Below are positions 37,323 through 46,700 of a DNA stretch of 64,000 bases, in pieces; the stretch's first letter is position 1, and each line of letters begins with the position of its first letter. Location: assembly GCA_963837355.1 (NCBI GenBank), contig CAWIMY010000007.1:620001-684000 (forward strand). The letters run 5' to 3'. The position numbers and the translations under genes were made by a program. Source of the DNA: Aureispira sp963837355. GTDB lineage: Bacteria; Bacteroidota; Bacteroidia; Chitinophagales; Saprospiraceae. Under the pieces are notes generated by a model. It had not been told where the DNA came from. It searched no databases and saw only the letters and a list, made by a program, of their open reading frames with translations.

Positions 37323-39650
37323 ATGACTGCACTTAAGCACTACCCGCTTTACTTTTTGACCTTCCTTTTACTTCCCTTTACCATTTTCGCGCAGGCTCAA
37401 ACCTCCGCGCTCCAAGGCAAAATCACCGAAGCAGAAACAGGCGTTCCGATTACAGGCGCTACCATTTTGGTCGTCCAAGCCAACGCCGAGAGTCCTGTGG
37501 CAGCAGGGCAAGCCGTGGCGGTGAGTGATGCCGATGGCTTTTTTGCAGTGGCTGCCAAGGCCGAGGATACGTTGCGCGTGACTTATGTGGGCAAAGCCCC
37601 CTTTATTTATGTGGTAAAAAATAGCAGCGATTTCATTGCCATTGCGTTGGCCGAAGTCTTCTACTTTGGATTTACACGTGTTGGTGTCGCCCTCGGTAGA
37701 GTGGCAGCCCTTGGCCGCCGATGAATTAACCACCTTGGCCTTGCAGCGCGACGACAATACCTCGTTGTTGCCTGCCCTCAATCGGGTGCCTGGCTTGTTT
37801 GTGCATCAAGGAACGCGCGGTACGAGCCGCATTACCCTGCGGGGCATTGGTTCGCGCTCGCCCTACGGCACCACCAAAATTAGAGCTTATTATGGCGATA
37901 TTCCCTTAACGGATGGCGAAGGAAATACCACGCTAGAGGATTTAGATTTGAACCAAGTGCAGTCGGCGCGGGTAATTCGGGGCCCGTGTCGGGCTTGTAT
38001 GGCTCGGGTTTGGGCGGTGCGATTTTATTACAACCCAACATTAAAAGCGGTAGTGGTGGACAAGCGACCTTTAGTTATGGTGCGTACAATACTTCCCGCT
38101 CGGCCGTATCGCTTTATTACAAAGGATGGAATGCGCAGTTTAGTCATCTACATAGCGATGGCTACCGAGACAACAACCAATACGATCGCTACGCGGGGTC
38201 TATTACAGGGCGCTGGTTGGCCGATGAGGGAAAAACGACCATAGAAGTATTGGCCTTGGTGACGGATGTGAAAAGCCAAATTCCCAGTTCGCTCAATGCA
38301 GAGGATTATACCAATAACCCGACACAGGCGGCAGCCAATTGGGCCGCAGCAGCAGGCTATGAAGATTATACCAAAGGTATTTTTGGAGTCAGTATTGCCC
38401 GCAATTATTCGACCGCGATCAAACATACCACGACGTTGTTTGCCAATGTGTTTTCGCAAGAAGAGGCCGCGCCTTTTGCGTTTATGCTGTTGCAAAATTA
38501 TGGGCTAGGGCTGCGCTCGCGTTTGCAGGGCAAAGGAGAAGTGCTAGCAAAAGTGGCGACTTGGCAGTTGGGAACCGAAATCTACCAAGAGTGGCGACGC
38601 TACAGCGAATACGAAAATTTATACACGCAAAATACACTTGGCACTATCAACGTAGACAACCGCCAACAACACGCGTATTACAACTTTTTTGGACAGGGAA
38701 CGATGAAGCCTTTTGGGCGCTTGACACTGCTTTTGGGGGCCAATCTCCATATGGCGAATCGTCACCTGACCGATTATTACAAGGGGGATAGCCTTGACCA
38801 AAGCGGCAGTTATGCGCCTACGCCGATCTTTTCGCCGCGCTTTTCCGTACAGTACAGAGCCAATGATTACTTGAAAGTATTTGCCAATTTATCACACGGC
38901 TTTTCTATTCCTACCGCGACCGAATTGCAGTTGCCCGAAGGTGGTTTTAATCCCAACATTAAGCCTGAGCAAGGCACCAATATAGAATTAGGAGCGGAGG
39001 CTTCTTTGTTTCGGTTAATCCACTTAGAAGTGGTGGCGTACGGTTTATTTGTGCAAGATTTATTGGTTGCCCGACGAACGGCGCAAGATCGTTATCTCGG
39101 TGTTAATGCAGGCGAAACGCGGCATTTGGGAATCGAGGTGGATTTGTCCATCGAATTGCGGCCCAATATGGGCGCGTATGTGCATCCTTTTGTACAGTAC
39201 AGTTGGTCGCACCATACGTTTGTCGATTTTGAAGAGCGAGGCGAGCGCTATGACGGCAACTTTTTGACAGGGGTGCCCCCACACGTTTTAACTGCGGGCG
39301 TGGATTATCGCTGCGCGTTGGTGCGTGGTTTGTCGACCGAAGCGGCTGACGTGTTGAGCTTGTCGGGTAATCTTAATGGGCGTTTGGTGGCTGGTATGCC
39401 GATTACAGACGATAATTCTGTGTACAGCGAGGGGTACTTCTTGTTGGGGGCGCGGTTGGGGCTTCATTATGTGCCCGTTTCGGGCAAGCGCTTGCAATTT
39501 CAGCTGTTTGGCGGTGTCGATAATTTGTTGAATACCGCTTACGCGGGTATGTTGTTGATTAATGCCAATGGGTTTGGAGGGGCTGCTCCGCGCTATTATT
39601 ACCCCGGTTTGCCGCGCAATGCCTATGTGGGTTTGCAGGTGGATTTTTAA
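37323..39650 (+). pseudogene. TonB-dependent receptor, two frameshifts
   Basis: Three frames together make a complete receptor of about 775 aa. Frame 1 (37323-37655) holds a signal peptide and a CarboxypepD_reg domain (GKITEAETGVPITGATILVV). A one-base insertion near 37653-37657 moves into the frame with the TonB plug (NRVPGLFVHQGTRGTSRITL, RGIGSRSPYGTTKIRAYY, ARVIRGP). A one-base deletion at 37979-37985 (GGGGCCC) moves into the barrel frame (SGLYGSGLGGAILLQP to the end YVGLQVDF). All remaining sequence is well preserved, so decay is recent or the lesions are sequence errors. Confidence 0.88.
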
Positions 39651-39668
39651 GGGGGGAGGGGGTGGAAG

Positions 39669-39860
39669 GTATCACCGATACGTCTTTACCCCGATGATCC
39701 GTTGAGACGTATCACCGATACGTCTTTACCCCGATGATCCGTTGAGACGTATCGGTGATACGTCTTTACCCCGATGATCCGTTGAGACGTATCGGTGATA
39801 CGTCTTTACCCCGATGATCCGTTGAGACGTATCGGTGATACGTCTTTACCTTCGGGGAGG
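39669..39860. repeat. 40-bp tandem array of hairpins
   Basis: Five copies at exactly 40-bp spacing (CGTCTTTACC at 39681, 39721, 39761, 39801, 39841). Each carries an 8-bp palindrome, GACGTATC/GATACGTC, with a 3-nt loop. The first two copies have loop ACC, the last three GGT, so the loop is inverted. It fills the gap between the receptor pseudogene and the dehydrogenase gene. Confidence 0.9.
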
Positions 39861-39959
39861 CGTTTTTGCAACGATCTACATAGTCGTTGTGTTATCTTCT
39901 AAGAAAACCGCTCTAAAGTTGATCTTTTACTTATCGTTACCAATAAAAACACAGCAACT

Positions 39960-41274
39960 ATGCGAGTACTTTATTTTTTACTTTTACTGACGATTGTGGT
40001 CTTGGCTTCTGCTGCTTCTTGCAATTCTACCAAGGAGTCTTCAGAGAATGATACGTCTACGAGTGCCACTACGACGGTCACGAGCAACAATCCTGGCGGA
40101 TTATCCCGCGTCCATCAAAAACTACCAAGCCCAAACAGGCACCGAGGTAGATTTGCCCGAACCTTTTGCCACCAAATCGGTGAGCAATAGCCCCCAAGTG
40201 GTGGGCTGGTCGGAGGGGCAAACGCCTAGAGCCCCCGAAGGCTTCAAAGTACAGGCGTACCAAACGGGCTTGGATTATCCGCGTTGGATACGGGTCTTGC
40301 CCAATGGCGACATTACGGTAACAGAGAGCAAAAAGAACCGCGTTATTTTATTGCGCGACACGGACAACGACGGCTTGGCCGACGAACGCCACACCTTAAT
40401 TGATGGTCTAAATCGCCCGTTGGGCATGTTGTATTTGGACGGCTTGTTTTACATCGCCAATACCGACGGCGTGGTGCGGTATGCGTACAAATTGGGCAGC
40501 AACAAGATTACCAGCAAAGGCGAAAAAATTATGGATTTGCCCGCAGGCGGCTACAACCGCCACTGGACCCGCAACATTGAAACCAATGCCGACGGCTCCA
40601 AAATTTACGTCTCTGTTGGCTCGGCAACCAACCGCGACAAAGAAAACATCGACCGCCAAGATGCGCGCCGTTGTGCCATCATTGAGGCGAATCCCGATGG
40701 CTCAGAAATGAAAATTTTTGCTTCAGGAATGCGGAATCCCGTGGGCATGGCTTGGAATCCGATCACCAAAGAATTGTGGACGGCGGTGAACGAGCGGGAT
40801 GAAATTGGAGATAACTTGCCGCCTGATTACTTGGCGAGTTTGTCCGAGGGCGATTTTTATGGCTACCCGTGGTTGTATTGGGGCAAGCGAACCGATCCTT
40901 ATTACAAAGAACAAGTGCCACAAGAATTGAGCGACCGTTATGTGAATCCCGATTATGCGTTGGGCTCGCACACGGCTTCGTTGGGCTTGGCCTTTTGCAG
41001 CAGCAAAACTTTTCCCAAAAAATACCAAAATGGTGCCTTTGTCGGACAGCATGGCTCTTGGAATCGCTCCGAAATTTCGGGCTACCAAGTCTTATTTGTG
41101 CCTTTTGATGCCGCGGGCAAGCCTATGGAGGAACCTGAAGCGTTTTTGACGGGGTTTATTGATGATAATAAGCGGGTGTTTGGCCGTCCTGCTTGTGTAC
41201 GGTTTCATCCTGATGGCTATTTGTTGGTAACGGATGATGCGTCCAATGTGATTTGGAAGGTTACGCCTTCTTAG
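39960..41274 (+). pseudogene. Sorbosone/glucose dehydrogenase-like lipoprotein, frameshifted
   Basis: Codons from 39960 encode a lipoprotein signal (LASAASC) and a Ser/Thr linker (TSTSATTTVTSNNPGG). The main domain continues in another frame from about 40096 (ADYPASIKNYQAQTG), requiring one missing base at 40094-40099. The rest is a six-bladed propeller of the PQQ-dependent sorbosone/glucose dehydrogenase family: WIRVLPNGDITVTESKKNR, RDTDNDGLADERHTLIDGL, YNRHWTRNIETNADGSKIY, FASGMRNPVGMAWNP, FVGQHGSWNRSEISGYQVLF. Without repair, the secretion signal and enzyme are disconnected. Confidence 0.85.
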
Positions 41275-41311
41275 GTTTTTTTGTTTTTGGAGCAGGGCGT
41301 AGTGTTTTTGC

Positions 41312-41490
41312 GGGGTACCCCAGAAACTAGACCAGTTGTAAGTTAAAAAAAAGGTTAACTTAGAAGTATGAAAAAGAGACAGTTTAGTGCCAAACCCCGA
41401 AGGGCTCATGAGCCAAAGGCGAACTAATTTAAGACGCGAGTCGTACTAGAAGCGTTGAAGGAACAAAGCATTGTTATCGGCTTTAGAGGA
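41312..41490 (+). mobile_element. Relic of an IS3-family insertion sequence
   Basis: An ATG at 41368 starts MKKRQFSAKPRRAHEPKAN, then TAA (41425). The frame continues with FKTRVVLEALKEQSI, which matches the start of IS3-family OrfA helix-turn-helix proteins. The rest degenerates and OrfB is missing. GGGGTACCCC (41312-41321) lies where a terminal repeat would be expected. The remaining 41491-41900 shows nothing coding. Confidence 0.55.
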
Positions 41491-41900
41491 CTCTTTTTCT
41501 TCCCATTTTTTTGATTCGGCTACATCGTGGGCATTTTTAACCTGTAGTGAGGCAGTAAGGAGCGGTTTGTAAAGCGGCTCCCCCATTTGGCTTTATACCA
41601 CTTTTTAGTGGCTTATCGTCCAATGCAAAAAAACTACTTCCACGCCCACAATCTCTTGACTTGAACCTATTTATTGTTATAAATGGAACAAATTGTTTTA
41701 TTTTTAAAAACAAAAACGATTTTACTTGACAAAAAAAGTAAGAATAGTATTTTTTTACCTGAGACTTTAGCTTTTCTCGTTAGAATTGTTTATATTTTGA
41801 TAAATGATAAGCTTAACTAATTATTGTGTAAGCTGCTTTTTTCTAACCCATTACCAAGATTAAGCCGTCGCCCAATTTTATAACCTAAATTTATATAAAA

Positions 41901-42329
41901 ATGAAAAACTTATTTATTATAGCTATTCTTTTTCTGTTGGCCGTAGCCTGCGAACAGAAAGAAGTATTGCCTCCCCAAAGCGATCCCGTATCACAGACAC
42001 CACTGACCAAATCCGCCAACACCTGCTCAGAGGCCGACCAAACGTTTGTTGTCCAAACCGAGCAAGACTACCTCGATGTCATCAACTTAGTAGATTCTGA
42101 TGATGTACTTGTTCTAGAAGCAGGGGTTGCCTGCCTTTATATAGATTTAGCTCCTTTTTGGTGGGACAACCCGAATAATGGCACGCAAGCCAAGTAAATT
42201 TGCAAAGGAAAAACAGGTATTGGGTTTGGACGCTGTGTCAAAGCCGCCGTGGATGCGGGCTGTCGGGTAACCGTTTGGAAAGACGAAAGTGGGGGCTACC
42301 ACGCCGAGACAGGAACAGCTGGTTGCTAA
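41901..42329 (+). pseudogene. Cys-rich lipoprotein with an in-frame stop
   Basis: The lipoprotein signal ends in AVAC (Cys17). The frame stops at TAA 42195-42197 after 98 codons, but the same frame stays open for 44 more codons with sensible composition (CKGKTGIGFGRCVKAAVDAG, RVTVWKDESGGYHAETGTAG) up to TAA 42327-42329. One nonsense change therefore appears to cut a 142-aa secreted protein. Family unknown. A strong terminator follows. Confidence 0.65.
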
Positions 42330-42360
42330 CAACTCCCCCCAGTTATTGTTATTATACAAA

Positions 42361-42398
42361 GTCCCAAGTTGCTGCCAGCAACTTGGGGCTTTTTTTTA
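42361..42398 (+). terminator. Strong intrinsic terminator
   Basis: GTCCCAAGTTGCTG (42361-42374) pairs with CAGCAACTTGGGGC (42376-42389), followed by eight T. It ends the lipoprotein unit. Confidence 0.9.
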
Positions 42399-42614
42399 TT
42401 GGAAAGCAACAAGCGAAAGTATCGGCCAAAAGACTTTCTCACTACTTCTAATGTCTCTCACTCTTTCTAATAGCTCCTCAAAGTAGTTCTTTTTACCGCT
42501 TTTTAGGCGGTTATCATCTAGGGGGAAGCCTTTGATAAGATACTTTTGTAGGCGTTTGGTTGCCCAAATTCTAAACGGGGTGCCTCTAGGAGATTTTACC
42601 CGATAAACTCCCAG
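42396..42614 (-). pseudogene. RhuM-family protein fragment
   Basis: A minus-strand open stretch without a start encodes LGVYRVKSPRGTPFRIWATK, then YLIKGFPLDDNRLKSGKKNY and FEELLERVRDIRSSEKVFW. This is the signature core of RhuM-type proteins, found in bacterial and phage accessory regions. The N-terminus and the DNA-binding/filamentation part are missing and the end (PILSLVAFQ) departs from the family. It overlaps the plus-strand terminator. Clear relic. Confidence 0.7.
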
Positions 42615-42633
42615 CGGCTATCCTACACACACG

Positions 42634-43261
42634 TTACTTCCGCTTCCGCACCCGCAAGGCATTAATCTCCTCCACCGTCAAGCCCCGTGATTTCTACAAT
42701 CGCCTTCATCGGCATGTCGCGGCGTTTCAGCTCTTTGGCAATTTCTACTTTTTCTTTTCTCTTACCAACAGCAACCGATTCTTCGCGAATGCGCTCCACC
42801 AATTCAAAAGGCGGCACATACTTAATGCTTTCGGCCAGTGTATCCATCAAACCAATGTCCTTAAAACTCAGGTAGCTGCGTTCGGTAATAATCAAGTGGT
42901 CCAAAATGGGGAGACTAACAATGCGCCCCACCTGAATCATGCGATCGGTGGTATCTTTGTCGTCTTCGGAGGGTTTGAGCTCGCCGCTGGGGTGGTTGTG
43001 GCAGAGCATGATATGCACGGCGCGTTTTTGCAAGGCAAAGGAAAACACTTCCATGGGATTGACCAGCACTTGGTTGACGGTGCCCAACCCAATGAGTTCG
43101 ACAAACAAGAGGCGCAAGTTATTGGCCAAGCCAATGATCCAAAAATGTTCTTTGTTCTGGTCGATCTTGTTTTCGCGCAACAAAATACTCTGCATGATTT
43201 TATAAATATCATCCGAGGTGAGAATTTTGATCTTTTCTTCTTCTGTGAGTTCGATGTTCAT
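42634..43261 (-). pseudogene. RadC-like JAB protein with Rpn-type tail, late frameshift
   Basis: A RadC/JAB domain fills residues 1-145 with the metal-binding motif CHNHPSGELKPSEDD and the upstream Glu in LLFVELIG. After it, an Rpn-transposase-style C-terminus appears (VAVGKRKEKVEIAKELKRR, MPMKAIVEITGL). The frame stops at 42662 after DGGGD, but removing one G from the run at 42683-42686 restores LTVEEINALRVRKRK ending at 42634, a typical tail. RadC proteins are common in mobile regions; function is uncertain. The loss is only the last ten or so residues, so the protein may still work. Confidence 0.75.
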
Positions 43262-43331
43262 GCTTTTGCTGGTCTAACGGCTGCCATAAGAATACTAAAA
43301 TTATAATTTTTATAGGACTTCTCCTAGTGTT

Positions 43332-43401
43332 GCGCCTTTCGACTTCGTTTAAGGCGCATCGAGCGGAGTCGAAATGCGCATCGAGCGAAGTCGAAAGGCG
43401 C
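43332..43401. repeat. Long inverted repeat rich in TCGA motifs
   Basis: GCGCCTTTCGACTTCG (43332-43347) and CGAAGTCGAAAGGCGC (43386-43401) are exact complements; the interior repeats the CGAGCGGAGTCGAAATGCGC theme. It lies between the RadC-like gene and the restriction enzyme gene. Such GC-rich hairpins are often dispersed repeats. Confidence 0.7.
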
Positions 43402-43429
43402 TTGTTCGTTGCTTTTTGAAAGATTTAGG

Positions 43430-43612
43430 AGGGGTTTTAGTGGGCGTAAAGATGGGTTAATAGGCTTGAAAAGGGGGTTAAGGGCTTGTTTTTGGAAATA
43501 AGCAGTGGTTTGGGTGTTTTAAGGTGGTTTTTTGAAGGTTTTTTAGAAATTCTATTGGGTTGTTTTTCAGGGGTTTATTGTTGTTTTGGGGGCTTGTTTC
43601 AATTTTTTATGG
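43430..43612 (+). other. G/T-rich non-coding tract
   Basis: The plus strand is markedly G- and T-rich with repeated G runs of three to five (for example GGGG, GGG, GGG, GGGGG, GGG between 43430 and 43490). It could form a G-quadruplex on the plus strand, but no gene or known element is recognised here. Confidence 0.4.
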
Positions 43613-43665
43613 AAAAAATTAACACAGGAATAGGAAGTGTGGGCTAAGGTTGCGGGACTATTAGA

Positions 43666-43713
43666 GGAGGAATATCCCCCCAATTTCTAAAAAAAGATGG
43701 GGGATATTCCTCC
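43666..43713 (-). terminator. Hairpin after the type IIG gene
   Basis: A perfect 15-bp stem, GGAGGAATATCCCCC (43666-43680) and GGGGGATATTCCTCC (43699-43713), 7 bp past the stop of the restriction enzyme gene. No T-run follows on the minus strand. Confidence 0.65.
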
Positions 43714-43719
43714 AATAAC

Positions 43720-46700
43720 TTACTCGGCTAAGTGCCTTTCATAAGCGGCCTTAGAGAGTGGAAAGTCCTTGTCTACAATCAATACTTCTTCATACGTCAA
43801 GTTGTACAATTGGTAGACTAGTACGTCTATTTCTTGTTCTAGTTGGCTGGTGTCGGCGTTGGGGTCGGCTTGTTTTTGGGTTAGTAATTTTTTTACTTGG
43901 TTGGTTATTTTACTTTCTACAGCATCAGATACTAATTGAGGTATTGGAAAAGGATTGAGATAATTAGTTTTAAATGTACGTGCATCTCCTTGTAAAGTGT
44001 CGCCCGTTTGTATTAAGAACCACCAAAGTATCTTAGAGTTGGCAATAGCTAATAAATATTCATAGCTCTCTGTTACTTCTTCATTTTTAACCCAACTATA
44101 TACTTTAGTATTATGACAAATACTATCGTTAATAGTTACATTAGGATGTTTGGAGCATATTTCCATAGAGGATAATCTTAGTTGGTCAAATTTTGTTAAA
44201 TTATTCTCTCTACCATGAGCATACCAATTTTCTTTTTTACCAGCCTTACCACTTTCTCTAGCTTTAAAAATAGCCTCATTGGATTTTACGTAATTATAAG
44301 TTAGTGGAAAATCATTTTTAAGGCGTTTTAGAGATAAAGTTTTTGAAACACGTCCTTCAATATGGTAAGGGAAAAATACATAAAGACTTGTACTCAAGGT
44401 TTTATATCTATGAACGTCTTTACCTTTTAGAATTGGCTTAAAAAAAAACTTTTCAACTTCAAATGTTTTACCTAGTTTTTTGAATGCAAGGAAATAAGAT
44501 AAATCTGTTTCTTTTACTAGCTCACCTATGTATAGGCTATCATTACTTGTTTGTAAACCAACAAAAAGGCTAACAACCTCTTCCAATTTTTTACTATCAG
44601 TATAAATTTTCTCAAAAACGTCAATAGCAATTTTATTATCTAAGAAAATCCATTGATTAGATCCATAATAATTGGACATTTTGACTAGTTGTTCATAAGC
44701 AATAAATCCATAGGAATCAGCTTGGTACATTTTTCTAACATAATCTTCCTTGAATTCAGCTTTATAACACCAAAATCCTTTATTAGCAGTAGGGCTAAAA
44801 TCAATAATACAAGTGTAAGTGTCTGCTTCATCGAAGATCATATTCGCCCCAAAGTGAGTAACCTTATCAACATATTGGCCTTCTGTCAAGTAATCTCTAA
44901 AAATAGCAGTACTGGCAGAATTGAAAAATTTATGAGGTAGAATGTAAGAATTAGCAGCAGTAGAGTTAGAAATATCTACAGCCTTTTCCACAAAAATATT
45001 AGCTAAGTCATAAGAACCTTGAGCCACTTTATAAACTTCTTCATAGTGTTTCTTGGCGGCTGGTTGTGTTTTCTGAATAGCTTGAACCCTCATATAAGGA
45101 GGATTCCCAATCACCACATCAAAGCCCCTAAAAGCCCCTTTGTTATCCAACACTTCAGGAAACTCAAAACGCCACTCAAAAGCGTCTTGATAGAGCACAT
45201 TGTCTAGGATTTCTTCTTTGGCGGCTTGTGCCTTCTCAAAGGCAGTTTTTAGCTTTTTGAGTACGTCCCTTTCCTTTTTGGGGATCTTGGTACCAAAGGC
45301 TTTGAGGTTGGTCAATTCTTGGTTTTTGAGGTCATATTTTCCCCGTGCCCCTGCCAATTTCTTTAAGAATTGCTTATCCAAGGTATCTTTGAAGGCTCCC
45401 TTGATGGTGTCTATAATGGCTTGTATTTCTCTTTTTCTGTTCTTATCATTGGTATTCTTATACTCCTTGACCGCGTTTTTGTAGTCTTTGAGCGAATAGG
45501 GATTGGTTTTGCTTTTGAAGGCACTTTTGAGGTCGTCCTCCAACTCAAAACGACTAATCAACGAGTTGCCACACTTGATGTTGATATCAATATTGGGCAA
45601 GGTTTGGAGGACATTATCTTGGTTGTAATAGGCATTTTTGAGCAGCTCAATCCATAAGCGCAGTCGACAGATTTTAACAGAATTGGGGTTAATGTCTACG
45701 GCAAACAAGCAATTTTCAATGAGAGTTTGTTTCTCGTGAAATAGGGCTTTTTGTATGGAATGGGTTCTAGCTACACTGGGGTTATAGGTAAAGAAATCTC
45801 CGTTTTCATCTTCTAGAACGAGTTCATCATTTTCTAAGGTAATGAACGTATATAGGCGTTCCCCTTGGGCATCACACAAGATATTTAAGTCACTCTTAAT
45901 GGCGATTAACTCATTGAGGCAACTGACCAAGAAGTGACCCGACCCAACAGCAGGATCACAAATTTTGAGTTTATTGATGACGGTATTCGCTTCTAAGCGC
46001 GCCTTTTTGCGCTCTTTTCCTTGTTCCTTGATGTGGTCTATCAAATCCTCTTTTAAGTCCTCAAAATCGGTGCAAGTCCATTTATAGTGGGCATTCATTT
46101 TTTGTACCACCGCCCGTCTTAGCGTTTCTCGGCTCATGTACATGGTGATGTAAGAAGGGGTATAAAAGGAACCGTCCTTGTAGCCGTTGATTTTCTCAAA
46201 GATAAGCCCTAATACAGACGCATTAATCAAGGCTTTGCTTTGTTCGCCCTCCTCCACTTCGTTTTTGTTATCCGTACTAAAGTCGTAGGCTTCTAGGAAC
46301 TCGAACAAATAGGCTAAGGTATCTTTAGACCCTGTGAGGCGTTTGTTGTTGCCGTCTTTGAGTACAGTTTTGGAATAGAGCTGCATTGTTTTATCCTTGA
46401 CGTTAGAGAGCTGCATGACGTCCCGTTCCAATTCATTGGGTTCAAACAAAGAGCTATTGAGGTAGGGAATGTATTGATAATTGTCTTGAAGATGTTCATA
46501 CCTTTCACTCCTTTTTTTTGCTAGCGCTAAAAAGAATAAGTCCTCTAGATCATCAAAGCCCTTAATAAAATCCTGGTGTAGGAATCTGTAGTTTTTATTC
46601 CCGCCATGATAGTCCAGTAGTTGAGATTCTAAGAGCTTAATAAACAACACTCGATTAATCCAAGTAAGACAAAGTTCTAACCCAACACTAAAGAGCTGTT

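Noticed and set aside
39669..39860. CRISPR array at the 40-bp repeats
   Set aside because: The repeats are directly adjacent with no unique spacers, and no cas gene is nearby.
41901..42329. Selenoprotein or programmed read-through
   Set aside because: The stop is TAA, not TGA, and no stimulatory structure is evident; a nonsense change is simpler.
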